Below are positions 1 to 8,495 of a stretch of 64,000 bases of DNA, piece by piece. Every line of letters starts with the position of its first letter. Positions within the stretch are counted from its first letter, which is position 1. Under the pieces are notes generated by a model. That model was not told where the DNA came from. It made no database searches and was given only the letters and a program-made list of their open reading frames with translations. Source of the stretch: Saccharopolyspora_D taberi (lineage in GTDB: Bacteria > Actinomycetota > Actinomycetes > Mycobacteriales > Pseudonocardiaceae); contig NZ_BAAAUX010000014.1 of NCBI RefSeq assembly GCF_039534165.1, positions 744,001 through 808,000 on the forward strand. Reading direction: 5' to 3'. The position numbers and the translations under genes are program-made.

Positions 1-937
1 CGTCACGCGCTTGCGCGACCGCCGCGGCCTCCGCTCCGGACAGCGCGCCGAGCTTCGCCCGCAGACCGCCGGCGAGCTTCTCCCACACCCGCGGGACACC
101 GAAGAAACCGTGCGGCCGTGCCGCGATGAGCGTCGGCAGCAGCTGCGCCTGCTCCCGGCAGATCGTGACGTGCCCGGCGTTGCAGATCGGCATGTAGATC
201 CCCAGCACCCGCTCCGCGATGTGCGCCATCGGCAGGTACGCCACCGACCGCGGGTTCTCGGGGACCGCGACGAGGTGGTCCTGCATCACGGACTCGTGGA
301 TCACGTTGCGGTGCGAGAGCACCACGCCCTTGGGATCACCGGTCGTGCCCGAGGTGTAGACGACGGTCAGCGGCTGGTCCGGCGTCGCCTCGTCGGTCAG
401 CCGCTCGAAAGCCGCGCCGACCTCGCCGGGCAGCTCCGCACCGCGCAGGTCCGCGTAGCTGACGAACCGCGGGTCGTGGTCCGGGACGGCCTCGGGATCG
501 ACGACGACAACGGCGCGCAGGTGCGGCAGCTCCCCCAGCACCGGCCGCCACTGCCGCAGCTGCTCCCGGCCCTCCAGGACGAGGACGCTCGCCGCGCTGT
601 GCTTTGCCACGAACCGGATCTGCTCGGTGCTCAGCGTGTCGTAGGTGGTGCACGGCAGCGCGCCGATGTGGGTCGCGGCCAGATCGACGATCCAGTGCTC
701 CGGCCGCTTGGACATCGCGATCAGCATCCGGTCGCGCCGGCGGAGCCCGAGCGCGGCGAGCGCGCCTGCCAGCACGGCGACCTCCGAGCGCAACCGCGAC
801 CACGTCAGCGTCGTCGCGTCCGGTCCGATCCCGCTGGTGAGCGCGGGGTGGTCGGGGTACCGCCGTGCGTTGCGGCGCAGCAACCCGGTGATCGTCAGTC
901 CCTCGACGGCTCGGCGTACCTGATCTGCTGTCGTCAC
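1..937 (-). CDS. AMP-binding long-chain acyl-CoA ligase, partial (C-terminus outside window)
   Basis: Adenylates a carboxylic acid with ATP and transfers it to CoA, the entry step of beta-oxidation. The first 312 residues are present and the rest lies beyond the left edge. The P-loop-like AMP-binding motif YTSGTTGDPKG is at residues 194-204, followed by the FadD15-type segment YLPMAHIAER (234-243). The start is GTG at 937 (MTTADQVRRA); a conserved N-terminal fold follows directly and I see no better upstream start. Next to a rubber-degradation module it could activate oligo-isoprenoid acids made by Lcp and OxiAB, but that is inference. The family call is solid; the substrate is unknown. Confidence 0.88.
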   Translation of the reverse strand, partial: MTTADQVRRAVEGLTITGLLRRNARRYPDHPALTSGIGPDATTLTWSRLRSEVAVLAGALAALGLRRRDRMLIAMSKRPEHWIVDLAATHIGALPCTTYDTLSTEQIRFVAKHSAASVLVLEGREQLRQWRPVLGELPHLRAVVVVDPEAVPDHDPRFVSYADLRGAELPGEVGAAFERLTDEATPDQPLTVVYTSGTTGDPKGVVLSHRNVIHESVMQDHLVAVPENPRSVAYLPMAHIAERVLGIYMPICNAGHVTICREQAQLLPTLIAARPHGFFGVPRVWEKLAGGLRAKLGALSGAEAAAVAQARD

Positions 938-1157
938 GGCCTGTTCCCTTCGTCGCGAACCCGTGGGCGCACCTTCCGCGTGGAACAACGCTGGACCGCT
1001 GTTGCCTTGTTGTCAATATCAGCTCCGGATCGATCCACCCGCAACGCGAGGTAGCCGCCACTGCTGGCAGCCATCAACGAATTTCCGCCGGATGGCTGCA
1101 CAGGACTCTATTGGCAATGCGCCAGTAGTCGAGGTCGCGGGCACCACACCGCGGCGA

Positions 1158-1808
1158 TCACTTCCGGGGCGGCTCCAGCATCGGCACGAGGAACCGCCGG
1201 GCCACGTCTCGCACCTGCTCGTCGTCGTCGAGGTCGACGAGGTGGCTGGGGGTCACCAGGAACGAGGCCGAGATCCGGACCATCAGCTCGGCCACGAGTT
1301 CGACGTCGATCTCACCGGACACGTTGCCCGCGCTCTGCTCGCTGCGGAGCTGGCCCGCGACGAACCGCCGCACGACGGCCATGGTCCGGCCGCCGTCGCT
1401 GATCATGGAGGGCACGAGCACCTCGGGCTCCACCGCCATCAGGCCGCCGATCAGCGGATTGCCCCGGATCGCCCGCAACGCGCTCGCGAAGCCCAGCACC
1501 ACCCGGTCCTCGACCGTCCGAGCCTGCTTGATGTCGCTGAAGAACTGGTCGAAGTAGCGGCGGAACTCGCGCCGCACCACGTGTTCGACCAACGCGTCCT
1601 TGGTGGCGAACCGGCGGTAGACGGTGATCCGGGAGACCCCGGCCAGCCGGGCCACGTCCTCCATTGTGGACCGCCGGATCCCCATGCGGCAGAACTGCTC
1701 GTACGCGGCGTCGAGCACGCGCGTGGCCATCTCGTCGTTGTCGTCGACGCGTTCGACCGCCTCGGCGAACGCGCGCTCCAGCAACGACTCCGAGTCTGGA
1801 CGCGTCAT
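1158..1808 (-). CDS. TetR-family regulator, candidate repressor of the lcp-oxi genes
   Basis: TetR-type one-component repressor. The helix-turn-helix lies near the N-terminus: MATRVLDAAYEQF, then RRSTMEDVARLAGVSRITVY and the typical YRRFATKDALVEHV end of the DNA-binding domain. The rest is an all-helical ligand-binding domain. An ATG at 1808 gives 216 residues; GTG at 1832, preceded by AAAGG, or GTG at 1850 are alternatives. It is transcribed away from the tandem lcp genes, the position of LcpR-type TetR regulators in other rubber-degrading actinomycetes. An imperfect palindrome at 1956-1972 in the shared promoter region is a likely operator. Regulation of lcp is inferred from position. Confidence 0.85.
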   Translation of the reverse strand: MTRPDSESLLERAFAEAVERVDDNDEMATRVLDAAYEQFCRMGIRRSTMEDVARLAGVSRITVYRRFATKDALVEHVVRREFRRYFDQFFSDIKQARTVEDRVVLGFASALRAIRGNPLIGGLMAVEPEVLVPSMISDGGRTMAVVRRFVAGQLRSEQSAGNVSGEIDVELVAELMVRISASFLVTPSHLVDLDDDEQVRDVARRFLVPMLEPPRK

Positions 1809-1955
1809 GATGACGGACAGTACAGGTTCCACAGTCGCCTTTCCCCGCACTCCGGGCGATGCCCGGTGCTTTCGTCAACTTCGCCGATCTTCAGCGAATC
1901 AGGCCTGGTGTTTCCGCCTTCCTTGTGCTCTCCTGATGATACGCAGATTCAAGAT

Positions 1956-1972
1956 TTGTATCACGATATCAA
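1956..1972. promoter_or_regulatory. Imperfect palindrome, candidate operator of the TetR regulator
   Basis: The sequence TTGTATCACGATATCAA contains TATC/GATA arms around AC and outer TTG/CAA. It lies 36 bp upstream of the first lcp start, between that gene and the divergent TetR gene, where one operator could serve both. Assignment rests on symmetry and position only. Confidence 0.4.
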
Positions 1973-2007
1973 CCAATGCTTTCCGGACTCAAGGAGGAGT
2001 TCAAGGC

Positions 2008-3237
2008 ATGGAGGGACTCAGCAGACGCAGAATTCTGCTCACGGGTGGAGCGATGGGAGCGCTGGGGGCGGTGAGCATGGCCGCGCCCGCGCAGGCTCTG
2101 ACGGCGTGGACGTGGTCCCCGAGCGGTTCGGTCGCGGGCAGCGGCTCCGGCATCGACCCGAGATGGGTGTGGGACGAGGCGGCCGACCCGCTGCTGTCGT
2201 CGCTGCTGGACCGCGGCGCGGTGCCCGAGGTCAACCGGCTGCTGTGGGACTGGACTCGCAACGACCAGGACCTGCCCGCGGGCCTGCCCGAGGACCTTCG
2301 GGAGTTCATGGCGGAAGCGCGCCGGCTGCCGCCCTGGGCGGACCGGAACAAGCTGGAGGTCGCGGCGGAGTTCAACAAGGGCCGGGGTCTGTACCTGAAC
2401 CTGCTCAACGGCGTGGGCGGCGGCATGCTCAGCACGGCCATCCCGAAGGAAGCCCGCTCGGTCTACTACTCGCAGGGCGGCGCGGACATGGAGGACCGCG
2501 TCGCCAAGACCAGCATGCTGGGATTCGCCGTCGGCGACCTCAACGCCTACCGGCCCGGCGGAACCGTCGTGGTGGAGGCGGTGAAGACCCGGCTGGTGCA
2601 CGCGGCGGTGCGGCACCTGCTGCCGCGGTCCCCCGGCTGGTCGCACACCGGCAGTGGCCAGGAAATCCCGATCAGCCAGGAGGACATGCTCGTCACCTGG
2701 CACACGCTGCCCACCTTCGCCATGCGCAGGATGCTCGAATGGGAGGTCCCGATCACCCGGGACGAATCCGAGGCCTACCTGCACCTGTGGCAGGTGACCG
2801 CCTACCTGCTCGGCATCCGCGAGGAATACATCCCCGCCACCTGGGAAGCCGCTTACGCCCAGTCCGACCAGATCCTGGGCCGGGCCATGGGGCCGACCTC
2901 CGAAGGCGTCGAGCTGACCGACGTCCTGCTGAACCAGCTCGCCGAGCAGACCAGCCCTCCCCTCGGCGTCAGCAGGCCGCTGTGCAACGCGCTGGCCCGC
3001 CACCTGGTCGGCGACCAGGTGGCCGACTGGGACGCGATCCCCCGGGAGCCGGTCTGGGATCCGCTGGTCGCCGAGGCGTGGCCGCTCCTGGTGAAGTTCC
3101 GGGAGAAGCTGATCCCACTGCCGATGGTGCCGGAGGTCGCATGGACCATCGACGAAGCCGCCCGGCAGTACATCCTGTTCTACCTGACCAAGGGAAAAGA
3201 GACCAGGATCCAGATTCCGGTGGCCAACCGTCCCTGA
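2008..3237 (+). CDS. lcp: Latex-clearing protein (rubber oxygenase), copy 1
   Basis: Secreted b-type haem dioxygenase (DUF2236/MpaB-like fold) that cleaves cis-1,4-polyisoprene endwise into oligo-isoprenoids with aldehyde and ketone ends. With ATG at 2008 (AAGGAGG at 1991-1997) the protein has 409 residues, and its active-site residues fall at the same numbers as in the characterised Streptomyces K30 Lcp: E148, R164, K167, T168, R195, haem ligand H198, R202. The N-terminus is a Tat signal (SRRRIL, then a hydrophobic stretch ending AQA near residue 30). It is followed 54 bp later by a close paralogue, then oxiB and oxiA. The residue match makes the function call strong; substrate range is not readable from sequence. 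Confidence 0.92.
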   Translation: MEGLSRRRILLTGGAMGALGAVSMAAPAQALTAWTWSPSGSVAGSGSGIDPRWVWDEAADPLLSSLLDRGAVPEVNRLLWDWTRNDQDLPAGLPEDLREFMAEARRLPPWADRNKLEVAAEFNKGRGLYLNLLNGVGGGMLSTAIPKEARSVYYSQGGADMEDRVAKTSMLGFAVGDLNAYRPGGTVVVEAVKTRLVHAAVRHLLPRSPGWSHTGSGQEIPISQEDMLVTWHTLPTFAMRRMLEWEVPITRDESEAYLHLWQVTAYLLGIREEYIPATWEAAYAQSDQILGRAMGPTSEGVELTDVLLNQLAEQTSPPLGVSRPLCNALARHLVGDQVADWDAIPREPVWDPLVAEAWPLLVKFREKLIPLPMVPEVAWTIDEAARQYILFYLTKGKETRIQIPVANRP

Positions 3238-3291
3238 CTGAAATCGTCCTTTGCTCAACGGGAAATGGAACTCGACGAGGAGTTGCAGGAC

Positions 3292-4524
3292 ATGAGCGGA
3301 CTCAGCAGACGCAGAATTCTGACCTCGGGCGGCGCGCTGGGCGCGATCGGTGCGATGGCCATGACCTCGCCCGCGCAGGCGCGATCCCTGGTGAAGTGGA
3401 CCTGGCCGGTGAGCGGTTCGGTCGCGGGCACCGGCGCGGGCACCGACCCGCGGTGGGTGTGGGACGAGGAAGCCGACGCGCTGGTCGCCTCGCTGCTCGA
3501 CCGCGGTGCCGTGCCGGAGGTCAACCGCCTGTTGCGGACCTGGACCAGGAACGACCAGCCGCTGCCGGACGGGCTTCCCGGGGACCTGCGGGACTTCGTG
3601 GAGCGGGCCCGCAGGCTGCCGCCGTGGGCTGATCGCGGCAAGCTCGGCACCGCGGTCTCGTTCAACGAGAAGCGGGGGCTCTACCTCGGCGTCCTGTACG
3701 GGCTGGCCAGCGGCATGATGAGCACGGTCATCCCCAAGGAGGCGCGCGCGGTCTACTACTCCTACGGCGGCGCCAACATGAAGGACCGGATCTCCAAGAC
3801 CGCCAAGCTCGGCTACGACATCGGCGCCCGCGACGCCTACCGGCCGGACGGCGAGATGGTCGTGACCTGCGTCAAGACGCGGCTGGTGCACGCGGCGGTG
3901 CGGCACCTGCTGCCGAAGTCCCCGCACTGGACCGGGGTCGCGCCGGAGGACGTCCCGATCAGCCAGGCCGACATGATGGTCACCTGGCACAGCCTGCCCA
4001 CCACGGTCTGGCGGAAGCTGGCGGCGTGGCAGGTGCCGATCCCGGCCGAGGAGTCCAGCGCGTTCCTGCACTCCTGGCAGGTGAGCGCGCACATGCTCGG
4101 CATCAAGGACGAGTACATCCCCGCGACCTGGGAAGCCGCCTACGACCAGGCCGGGCAGGTGCTCGACCCGGTGCTTTCCCCCACGCCCGAAGGCATCGAA
4201 CTGGCCGACATCCTCCTCGGACTCGGCGGCGGAATCGACGGTGGCGTCCTCAGCAGGCCCGTCCTCGGCTCGTTCACCCGGTTCATGCTCGGCGACCAGA
4301 TCGCCGAGTGGCTGAAGATCCCCAGGGAACCGCTCTGGGACCGGCTCCTCACCACGTTCTGGGGACCGTTCGTGGCCGTCCGCGAAGGTGTGCTCGACGC
4401 GTTCCCCGGCGCGGACAACATCTACTGGATGTTCGACGAGTTCCTGCGCCAGGCGGCCCTGGTGTACCTGTCCGAGGCAAGGCCGATCAGCATTGAAATC
4501 CCCACGGGCAACCGGCCATCTTGA
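3292..4524 (+). CDS. lcp: Latex-clearing protein (rubber oxygenase), copy 2
   Basis: Second secreted rubber oxygenase, 410 residues, clearly a tandem duplicate of the preceding gene: the N-termini share LSRRRIL and most of the body aligns. Active-site residues are kept with a two-residue offset: E150, R166, K169, T170, R197, haem-binding H200 and R204. A Tat signal precedes an AQA cleavage site near residue 30. ATG at 3292 was chosen over 3265 because it aligns with copy 1 and is preceded by GAGGAG. The C-terminal third diverges most from copy 1, so the two may differ in product length or stability, as known Lcp isoforms do (inference). Followed 34 bp later by oxiB. Confidence 0.91.
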   Translation: MSGLSRRRILTSGGALGAIGAMAMTSPAQARSLVKWTWPVSGSVAGTGAGTDPRWVWDEEADALVASLLDRGAVPEVNRLLRTWTRNDQPLPDGLPGDLRDFVERARRLPPWADRGKLGTAVSFNEKRGLYLGVLYGLASGMMSTVIPKEARAVYYSYGGANMKDRISKTAKLGYDIGARDAYRPDGEMVVTCVKTRLVHAAVRHLLPKSPHWTGVAPEDVPISQADMMVTWHSLPTTVWRKLAAWQVPIPAEESSAFLHSWQVSAHMLGIKDEYIPATWEAAYDQAGQVLDPVLSPTPEGIELADILLGLGGGIDGGVLSRPVLGSFTRFMLGDQIAEWLKIPREPLWDRLLTTFWGPFVAVREGVLDAFPGADNIYWMFDEFLRQAALVYLSEARPISIEIPTGNRPS

Positions 4525-4558
4525 GTCCACATCGGACACAATTCTGGGAGAACCACCG

Positions 4559-6859
4559 ATGACCAGTACCGATCCCTCCCGGCCGGAGCCCGGGCCGCAC
4601 GGTGTCGGGCGACGGCGCTTCCTCGGCTACCTGCTGGCGGCTCCGACCCTGGTCGCCGCCGCCGAGCTCGGCCTGCCGCGAACGGCGGGCGCGCAGCTGC
4701 CCTCGCCCGGGGCGGCGGAGCTGCTCGACGTCAACGACATGCTGACCGCGGCGGCGCTGCCGACCTCGGGCCTGATCTCGGTCGAGGTGCACCGCGACGG
4801 CTCGGTGTCGTTCGCGCTGCCGCGGGCCGAGGTCGGGCAGGGCATCACCACCTCGACGGCGATGCTGATCGCCGAGGAGCTGGCGGTCCCGGTGGAGCGG
4901 GTGCGCGTGACGCTCGCCGACGCCCGGCCGGAGCTGGTGTTCAACCAGCTCACCGGGTCGTCGAACACGACCATCGCGACCTGCGCCCCGATCCGGGTCG
5001 CCGCCGCCATCGCCAGGGGCCGGTTGCTGGAGGTGGCGGCGGGCGAACTCGGCTCGGCGGTCGCCGATCTGACGCCGGCGGCCGGTGTGATCAGCGATCG
5101 CACCGGCCGTGGCATCGACATCGGTGCACTCGCCGAGAAGGCCGCGAGCACGCAGACCCGGCAGGTTCCAGTGGAGCTAAAGCCGCGTGAGGCGTTCACG
5201 GTCATCGGCAAGCCGCAAAACCGCGTCGACGCGCTGGACGCGGTGACAGGCCGCAAGAAGTTCACGCTGGACCTGGATGTCCCGGACGCCATGCCGACGA
5301 TGGTGTGCCGTCCGCCCACGATCAACGGTGAGGTCGGGCCGGTGGCGAATCTCGCCGAGGTCCGGGGAATGCCGGGAGTCACCGATGTCGCGGTGGTTTC
5401 GACCGGGGTGGCGGTGCGGGCCGAGACCTTCGGCCAGTGCGTCGACGCCGTGCGGGCGCTTCGGGTGTCGTGGAAACCTGGTAGTGCGGAGGGGAAATCC
5501 GATGAGACCGTGCTGCGAGGGCTGGAATCCGCAGAGCTGCCGATGACCCCGGCGCCGCCGACGGTGGTCGAGGGCAGGTTCACCTTCCGGTTCCGCAGCA
5601 ACAGCGCGCTGGAGCCCAACTGCGCGATCGCCGACGTGCGGCCGGACCGCGCCGAGATCTGGTCCGCGCTGAAGTCGCCGATCACCGCGCAGCAGGAGAT
5701 CGCCGCGAGGCTGGGCTTGTTGCCGAGCGCGGTGAAGGTGCATGTCGTCGAGGGAGGAGGTTCGTTCGGCCGCAGGTTGTTCTTCGACGCCGCTTTGGAA
5801 GCGGCGGAGATCTCGCAGCGGTTGGGCAAGCCGGTCAAGCTGATGTGGCATCGAGCCGACGACTCCCGGCAGGGCCGCACGCATCCGATGGCGACCTCGC
5901 GCGTGCGGGTGGCCCACGCCGGTGGCAGGGTGCTCGGCTACGAGCAGCGGCACACCAGCGTGGTCACCGACTTCGGCCACGGCGTCGGGGAGATCATCAC
6001 CGCCATGGCCGCGAGGCTGCCGGTGGGCGACATAGGTTTCTCCCAAACGATTTTCCACCTCACCCAGGCGATGCCCTACGACTTCGGCGTCTCCACGCAG
6101 CTGCTCAGCGAAACGGACAAGAGTTTCAACACCGGCAGCATGCGCAACGTCTACTCCCCCGACGTCACCACCGCGCGGGAACTCATCGTCGACCGGCTCG
6201 CGGCGAAGCTGAGCAAGGACCCCTACCGCTTCCGCCGCGACTTCCTCCAGGACGAGCGCTCACGTGCGGTGCTGGACAAGGTCGCGGAAGTCGCCGAGTG
6301 GGGCCGACCGATGTCCGCGAACACCGCACAAGGCATCGCCTTTCACGCCGAATACCACGGCATGACCGCTGCTTTGGTGGAGATCGACTGCCGACCGGAG
6401 ACCATCAACCGCCCCATCCGCGACGGCGTGACCGGACCACGCGTCACCAAAGCCGTCTTCGCCGTCGACGTCGGACTCCCGGTCAACCCGCGCGGCCTGG
6501 AAGCACAGATGATGGGCGGCATCAGCGACGGCATCGCACTCGCGCTGACCTCCAGCCTCCACTTACGCGACGGATACTTCCTGGAAGCCAGCTGGGACAA
6601 CTACTTCTACACCCGCCAATGGAACACGCCCTTCGAACTCGACATCATCGTCATGCCGCCGACCACCGGCGAGCCCGGCGGCGCCGGCGAACTCGGGGTC
6701 GCGGCAGCCATGTCCGCGGTCGCCTGCGCCTACGGCCGCGCCACCGGAACCACACCCACCGAGTTCCCCATCAACCACGGCACGCTGTCGTTCGAACCCA
6801 AACCGACCATTCCCCCAATCCCGCCGTCCCCCACTGACGGCCTGCGCTACGCCTTCTAG
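4559..6859 (+). CDS. oxiB: Molybdenum hydroxylase large subunit (OxiB/IorB-like aldehyde oxidase)
   Basis: Molybdopterin-binding subunit of a xanthine dehydrogenase-family two-subunit hydroxylase. In Streptomyces K30 the equivalent OxiB with OxiA follows lcp and oxidises the aldehyde ends of rubber cleavage products to acids. 766 residues. A Tat signal GRRRFL (about residues 18-23) indicates export of the folded cofactor-loaded complex. The cofactor-binding GGGSFGRR motif and the C-terminal PGGAGE motif, whose E711 matches the family's catalytic glutamate, are present. It belongs to the isoquinoline 1-oxidoreductase beta branch, so another heterocyclic or aldehyde substrate is possible without the lcp context. 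Eight bp separate it from oxiA. Confidence 0.9.
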   Translation: MTSTDPSRPEPGPHGVGRRRFLGYLLAAPTLVAAAELGLPRTAGAQLPSPGAAELLDVNDMLTAAALPTSGLISVEVHRDGSVSFALPRAEVGQGITTSTAMLIAEELAVPVERVRVTLADARPELVFNQLTGSSNTTIATCAPIRVAAAIARGRLLEVAAGELGSAVADLTPAAGVISDRTGRGIDIGALAEKAASTQTRQVPVELKPREAFTVIGKPQNRVDALDAVTGRKKFTLDLDVPDAMPTMVCRPPTINGEVGPVANLAEVRGMPGVTDVAVVSTGVAVRAETFGQCVDAVRALRVSWKPGSAEGKSDETVLRGLESAELPMTPAPPTVVEGRFTFRFRSNSALEPNCAIADVRPDRAEIWSALKSPITAQQEIAARLGLLPSAVKVHVVEGGGSFGRRLFFDAALEAAEISQRLGKPVKLMWHRADDSRQGRTHPMATSRVRVAHAGGRVLGYEQRHTSVVTDFGHGVGEIITAMAARLPVGDIGFSQTIFHLTQAMPYDFGVSTQLLSETDKSFNTGSMRNVYSPDVTTARELIVDRLAAKLSKDPYRFRRDFLQDERSRAVLDKVAEVAEWGRPMSANTAQGIAFHAEYHGMTAALVEIDCRPETINRPIRDGVTGPRVTKAVFAVDVGLPVNPRGLEAQMMGGISDGIALALTSSLHLRDGYFLEASWDNYFYTRQWNTPFELDIIVMPPTTGEPGGAGELGVAAAMSAVACAYGRATGTTPTEFPINHGTLSFEPKPTIPPIPPSPTDGLRYAF

Positions 6860-6867
6860 GAGCCCCT

Positions 6868-7344
6868 ATGCCCGAACACACCTTCCGGCTCAACGGCGAA
6901 CAGGTCACCGTCAACGTCGCAGACGACGTGCGACTGCTGTGGGTCTTGCGCGACATTCTCGGCGTCACCGGGCCGAAATACGGCTGCGGCATCAATGTCT
7001 GCAAAGCCTGCACGAGCCACTACAACGGCAAAGCGTTCAACCCGTGCGCCGTGCCGATCAAGGACATCCAGCCCACCGACGAGATCACCACCATCGAAGG
7101 TCTTCCCGACACCGTTGGTGAAGACCTGCATCCGATGCAACGAGCATGGCTGGACCACGACGTGGCCCAGTGCGGCTACTGCCAGCCCGGCCAGATCATG
7201 ACCGCCGTCGCGCTCGTCCGAAAGGCCAAGGCCGAAGGACGCGAGATCACCGACGACGACCTCGACGGCATCCGCAACATCTGCCGCTGCGGCACCTACC
7301 ACCGCGTCCGCCAAGCCATCAGGACCGGCGCCGAGAGGATGTGA
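6868..7344 (+). CDS. oxiA: Molybdenum hydroxylase [2Fe-2S] small subunit (OxiA/IorA-like)
   Basis: Electron-transfer subunit carrying two [2Fe-2S] clusters that pass electrons from the molybdenum site. 158 residues, the usual size. Plant-ferredoxin cluster cysteines are C40, C45, C48 and C60; the second cluster uses C102/C105 (CGYCQPG) and C139/C141 (CRCGTY). It has no signal peptide, so export would depend on riding with the Tat-targeted OxiB. AGGAGC precedes the ATG. The last 26 bp overlap the end of the convergent aldolase gene. The gene order lcp-lcp-oxiB-oxiA supports one transcription unit. Confidence 0.92.
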   Translation: MPEHTFRLNGEQVTVNVADDVRLLWVLRDILGVTGPKYGCGINVCKACTSHYNGKAFNPCAVPIKDIQPTDEITTIEGLPDTVGEDLHPMQRAWLDHDVAQCGYCQPGQIMTAVALVRKAKAEGREITDDDLDGIRNICRCGTYHRVRQAIRTGAERM

Positions 7345-8215
7345 GGGAGTCCAGCGCGGCGGCGACTTCTTCCTTTGCTGCGGCGGGAATCCCGCGCAAC
7401 GGCCGAGGAAGGTTCGGGCTGCCGACCAGCCCCAGGTGTTCAGCGGCGGCGGAGGTGACGCGCAGGCTGCCGTAGCGGCGGAACAGCTCCCACAACGGCT
7501 CCATCCGCGCGGAGAGAGCCTCGGCCCGCGCGGTGTCGCCAGCAGCCGCTGCACGGGTGATCGCCAGGCACTCCTCGGGCAGCAAGCCACCGATGACGCT
7601 GAACCACAGGTCCGCGCCCGCGTTGAGGCCACCGGCCGCGAACTGGTCACCGCTGACGCCGAGCGCCACTCCTTCGGCCAGCCTGCCGCGCAACGCGGTG
7701 ATCCGGTCCGGCGCCTGGTCGGCGGGAATCCCGGGGATCTTGACCGCGCCGACGTTCGGCAGGGCCGCGATGCGTTCGTGCAGCTCGTCGCTGAAGGTGA
7801 AGTGCGTGGTGCCGGGGTTGTCGTACACGCACAGCGGAACGGACAGTTCCCCGGTCACGTCCTCGTAGAGCCCGAAGACCTCTTCGTCGGTCAGGGGCTG
7901 GTAGGAGACCGGGGCGAGCAGCACCGCGGACGCGCCCGCGTTCTGGGCGTCCTCCGCCACCGCCAGGACTTCGGAGGTGCGCAGGGCACCGATGCCGACC
8001 ATGACCGGAACGTCACCTGCTGCTTCGACCGCGAGCCGTGCGGCGCGGGCGCGCTGGTCACGGGTCAGGTAGGCGTAGCCACCGGTGGAGCCGAGTGCGC
8101 CGATCGAATCGACGCCCGCCGTGGCCAGGCGCGTGACGAGGTCGGCGAAACTCCGCTCGTCGACACCCTTCTCGTCGGTGGGCGTGAGGGGAAAAGCGCT
8201 CAGGCCGGTGAACAT
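7319..8215 (-). CDS. Dihydrodipicolinate synthase/N-acetylneuraminate lyase-family aldolase
   Basis: Class I pyruvate-type aldolase fold, 298 residues. Schiff-base lysine K159 (GAVKIPG) and the tyrosine of YDNPGTT (Y131) are in the usual places, and the GSTGGYAYL loop replaces the GTTGE substrate loop of true DapA. That loop change and the non-lysine context argue against lysine biosynthesis; it is more likely a catabolic lyase or hydratase of a 2-keto acid. ATG at 8215 starts the conserved barrel directly. It is convergent with oxiA (26-bp overlap) and divergent from the flavoprotein gene at 8496, so it may share that gene's control region. The substrate is unknown. Confidence 0.8.
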   Translation of the reverse strand: MFTGLSAFPLTPTDEKGVDERSFADLVTRLATAGVDSIGALGSTGGYAYLTRDQRARAARLAVEAAGDVPVMVGIGALRTSEVLAVAEDAQNAGASAVLLAPVSYQPLTDEEVFGLYEDVTGELSVPLCVYDNPGTTHFTFSDELHERIAALPNVGAVKIPGIPADQAPDRITALRGRLAEGVALGVSGDQFAAGGLNAGADLWFSVIGGLLPEECLAITRAAAAGDTARAEALSARMEPLWELFRRYGSLRVTSAAAEHLGLVGSPNLPRPLRGIPAAAKEEVAAALDSLTSSRRRS

Positions 8216-8296
8216 GGGCTTCCTTCCAACGTGGCTTCGCTCGACCGATTCTCCCCTCCCGTCCGCTCGGCGGCTCACTCCGGGGTGCAGGCAGCA

Positions 8297-8324
8297 CCGG
8301 AAATGCGCGGAAATGCCTTTCCGG
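8297..8324. promoter_or_regulatory. Direct and inverted repeats in the aldolase/flavoprotein intergenic region
   Basis: CGGAAATG occurs twice exactly 10 bp apart (8298 and 8308), and the first copy pairs with an inverted TTTCCGG at 8318-8324, giving CCGGAAA/TTTCCGG arms. The 280-bp gap between the divergent aldolase and flavoprotein genes otherwise holds only weak promoter-like elements, for example TTGACG near 8397. Helically phased repeats fit a regulator site, but no binding protein is evident. Confidence 0.3.
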
Positions 8325-8495
8325 CAACGGGAATTGATTTCACCGAGAAAGTTTCTCCACCGCCGGAACCGGTATGTGGGACACCTTTGACGGTACCTCG
8401 GCCCGGTGCGAGGCTGACCGCGAATCGCATCCGACGCACTCCGCACCGGCCTTTCCCGCCGCAACTCTTCCCGGCTTTTCGCGAAAGGGGCGTTC

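Noticed and set aside
1969..4539. 856-codon open frame antisense to the two lcp genes
   Set aside because: Composition is Arg/Gly/Asp-rich without family motifs, while both lcp genes beneath it keep all active-site residues. It is an artefact of third-position GC bias.
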